A stretch of DNA of 9,160 bases from Flavipsychrobacter stenotrophus (lineage in GTDB: Bacteria; Bacteroidota; Bacteroidia; Chitinophagales; Chitinophagaceae), in NCBI GenBank assembly GCA_947371715.1, contig CANBQQ010000095.1, forward strand, positions 1 to 9,160, given 5' to 3'. The position numbers were made by a program, and so were the translations under genes. A model generated the notes under the pieces. That model ran no database searches. It worked only from the letters and a program-made list of their open reading frames with translations, and was not told where the DNA came from. Positions 7,544 through 9,160 of the stretch are shown here, piece after piece. The stretch's first letter is position 1, and each line of letters opens with the position of its first letter.

Positions 7544-9160
7544 TTATCTGAGTAGCGTTACATTACCTCGCATATTTTTGATCTTTCCACTTAAAGAGGA
7601 AACAGCCTGTATGTCATAAACATATACTCCGAACGGTTGCGGCTCACCTTTATAGGTGCCGTCCCATCCTTCGCCGATCTTTTTTGTTTCGAATACCATT
7701 ACACCCCAACGATTGAAAATGCGGAAGTAGTTGAGCTTTACAACACCATCAAGCATGATCTTAAATTCGTTGTTAGTACCATTACCCGGAGTAAATGCAT
7801 TGGGAATGCCGTATACGTTGTCTTCATTAACATGGAAGTTAATAGAATCTTTGGCAACACATCCGTTTTCCGTAACTGCGGTAACCACATACATTGTACT
7901 TACATCAGGGGTAGCTGTTGGATCTGAGATCAATGGATTGTCCAAACCTTCAGGTGGGAACCATGTGAAAGAAGAGCTATTGGTAATAGGTGAGATATGA
8001 TATGATTCGCCGGGGTACAGTATTACGGAGTCTCCACTGTTGAGGCTTATCAGCGCAGCAGGGAATACGGTTACTGACGCAATGGCCGTATCCGTGCAGT
8101 TGTACATATTGGTGGCTATGACCTGGTAATCAATATCTGATACAGGGTGAGCCGTAGTAACGAGTCCTGTAGTTGCACTAAGGAATGACGTAGGCAGCCA
8201 GCGAACAGTTGACAGCGGATTGTCAACAGAAGCATGATATACTATAGTGCCGTGCGGGCAAATAGATGTGTCGGTAGGAGTAACTGATACAGAAGGCTTT
8301 GGATTAACTACCACCTGTATAGAATCTATTGGGCTTACACAGCCATCAACTGTCTGGTTAAGGAAATAGAAATAAACACCCGGCACATTTGTAGGAGGTA
8401 TAGGTGGTGTAGAAGTGCCTACCCCGCCGGCACTGCTAGGGAACCATAATACATTTGATGCATTGACTGCCTGCAAAGGCGGCGCATAATCGAACTGGCA
8501 GAAAGTAAGCCAGGTGATCCATGGGGCCAGAGGCGTCTGTTTAATGATCACAGTTGTAGAAGCAGTATTGGTACATCCGCCTGCATCGCTGGTAGTTACA
8601 TTATAAACTCCCGAATATTCAATAATTGCCGGGAATCGTGTGGGAGTAGCCCCCAATAGTGGCGTTGATATGTAAGGCCCCGTCCAGACAAATGTGTTAC
8701 CCGGTAGCGACGAGGCAAAGAGTTTAAGTGTGTCTCCTGAGCACACCGGACTATTGCTGGTAACAGTGAGCGACGGTGTAGTTGTAATAATGACATTTGT
8801 AGTTACTGATGCGGAACAAGTGCCCATGTATGCAGTGACAGTGTACAGGCCGCCTGCAGATGCCGGCGTATTGGTCATTCCGGTGTTCTGCGAAGTGGAA
8901 CTAAATCCACCTGGCCCAGCCCATACGTAGGTGGAGACACTATCGTCTGTAGCAAACAAGCGTAATGTATCTCCTTCGCAGATTGCCGAGTTGTTGGTGG
9001 CAACAGGGACCGAAGGAGTAGAGAGTATGTTTACACTAAAGCTAACGGTATCAGACGTACATCCGTTAAGTATCTCATAAACAGTATAAATGCCGGTTGC
9101 GGCGGTAGTTACGTTGAGAATGGACGGGTTTTGGAGCAATGATGTAAACCCATTAGGGCC
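7544..9160 (-). CDS. Ig/PKD-like repeat protein with T9SS type B (gliding-motility-associated) sorting domain (5' end missing)
   Basis: The frame stays open to the window edge and the residues before the first possible start (GPNGFTS) fit the repeat pattern, so the gene begins beyond 9160 and no signal peptide is visible. The 538 visible residues contain about six tandem beta-sandwich domains of roughly 80 residues, with units such as SPVCSGDTLKLFAS, W-x-GP (VWTGP), G-x-Y-x-V and a late Cys before T/S-rich strands. This is the Ig/PKD-like type common in large Bacteroidota surface proteins. The last 91 residues are a CHU_C/type B sorting domain. Export by Sec and then T9SS, ending on the surface or in the medium, is expected from this architecture; a role in adhesion or gliding is inference. 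No enzymatic domain is seen in this part. The gene converges on the glycosyltransferase gene and shares its terminator. It is not a copy of the first repeat protein, since its repeat consensus and sorting signal differ. Confidence 0.92.
   Translation of the reverse strand, partial: GPNGFTSLLQNPSILNVTTAATGIYTVYEILNGCTSDTVSFSVNILSTPSVPVATNNSAICEGDTLRLFATDDSVSTYVWAGPGGFSSTSQNTGMTNTPASAGGLYTVTAYMGTCSASVTTNVIITTTPSLTVTSNSPVCSGDTLKLFASSLPGNTFVWTGPYISTPLLGATPTRFPAIIEYSGVYNVTTSDAGGCTNTASTTVIIKQTPLAPWITWLTFCQFDYAPPLQAVNASNVLWFPSSAGGVGTSTPPIPPTNVPGVYFYFLNQTVDGCVSPIDSIQVVVNPKPSVSVTPTDTSICPHGTIVYHASVDNPLSTVRWLPTSFLSATTGLVTTAHPVSDIDYQVIATNMYNCTDTAIASVTVFPAALISLNSGDSVILYPGESYHISPITNSSSFTWFPPEGLDNPLISDPTATPDVSTMYVVTAVTENGCVAKDSINFHVNEDNVYGIPNAFTPGNGTNNEFKIMLDGVVKLNYFRIFNRWGVMVFETKKIGEGWDGTYKGEPQPFGVYVYDIQAVSSLSGKIKNMRGNVTLLR
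7547..7819 (-). other. T9SS type B / gliding-motility-associated C-terminal domain (coding region)
   Basis: The final 91 residues match the CHU_C family (TIGR04131-like): IPNAFTP near the start, FRIFNRWGVMVFE in the middle, WDGTYKGEPQPFGVYVY, and the end GNVTLLR. In the usual FTPNGDGxND segment this protein has FTPGNGTNNEF, so the acidic positions are Asn. Type B domains direct T9SS export and, in studied cases, often need PorP/SprF-like partners; none is visible in the window. Confidence 0.93.
7820..9160 (-). repeat. Six tandem Ig/PKD-like domains of the type B secreted protein
   Basis: Approximate units in protein order: 9160-9023 (partial), 9022-8783, 8782-8540, 8539-8303, 8302-8063 and 8062-7820. 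The second and third are most alike (ICEGDTLRLFA and VCSGDTLKLFA, W-x-GP, then Y-x-V). Four of the five complete units have an early and a late Cys; the unit nearest the sorting domain keeps only the late one (NGCVAK). Boundaries are by eye. Confidence 0.75.

Noticed and set aside
7637..8000. Plus-strand open frames at 7637-7927 and 7731-8000
   Set aside because: They lie antisense to the well-supported type B sorting domain and adjoining Ig repeat, and show no recognisable protein pattern.

Overview
The window looks like a chromosomal segment from a Bacteroidota bacterium, most likely of the Chitinophagaceae type; the phylum call is firmer than the family call. Three things support it: one large protein ends in a type A (Por secretion system) C-terminal sorting domain, another ends in a type B (gliding-motility-associated, CHU_C-like) sorting domain, and the only convincing promoter carries the Bacteroidota -7 motif TAnnTTTG with an upstream TTTG. 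Gene starts have no clear Shine-Dalgarno sequence, as is usual in the phylum.

Layout. Positions 1-5082 (+) hold the 3' part of a very large secreted protein whose start lies outside the window. It has about 18 tandem Ig-like repeats of roughly 80-95 residues, a short distinct final domain and a T9SS type A sorting signal. After a 34-base gap comes a signal-peptide-bearing predicted outer-membrane beta-barrel protein (5117-6169, +), probably in the same transcript, closed by a strong intrinsic terminator (6190-6219). The 150-base gap to the next gene holds that terminator, an 8-bp inverted repeat (6252-6279) and a Bacteroidota promoter (6281-6309). The promoter drives a single GT-B family 4 glycosyltransferase gene (6320-7450, +) with a very short leader. 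A symmetric hairpin (7488-7521) then serves as a shared terminator for the glycosyltransferase gene and the convergent gene. Positions 7544-9160 (-) hold the 3' part of a second large secreted Ig/PKD-like repeat protein with a T9SS type B sorting domain; its start also lies outside the window.

How the parts may fit together: both repeat proteins should pass the inner membrane by Sec (their signal peptides are not in view) and the outer membrane by the type IX system, ending on the cell surface or in the medium. The barrel protein may be an outer-membrane partner of the first one, though this rests on gene order alone. The glycosyltransferase is cytosolic or membrane-peripheral and has its own promoter, so a link to surface-protein or LPS glycosylation is only possible. 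I see no mobile element, CRISPR array, RNA gene or clearly new defence-type system. The most noteworthy material is the architecture of the giant repeat protein (conserved cysteine pair per repeat, duplicated two-repeat module) and the regulatory region before the glycosyltransferase.
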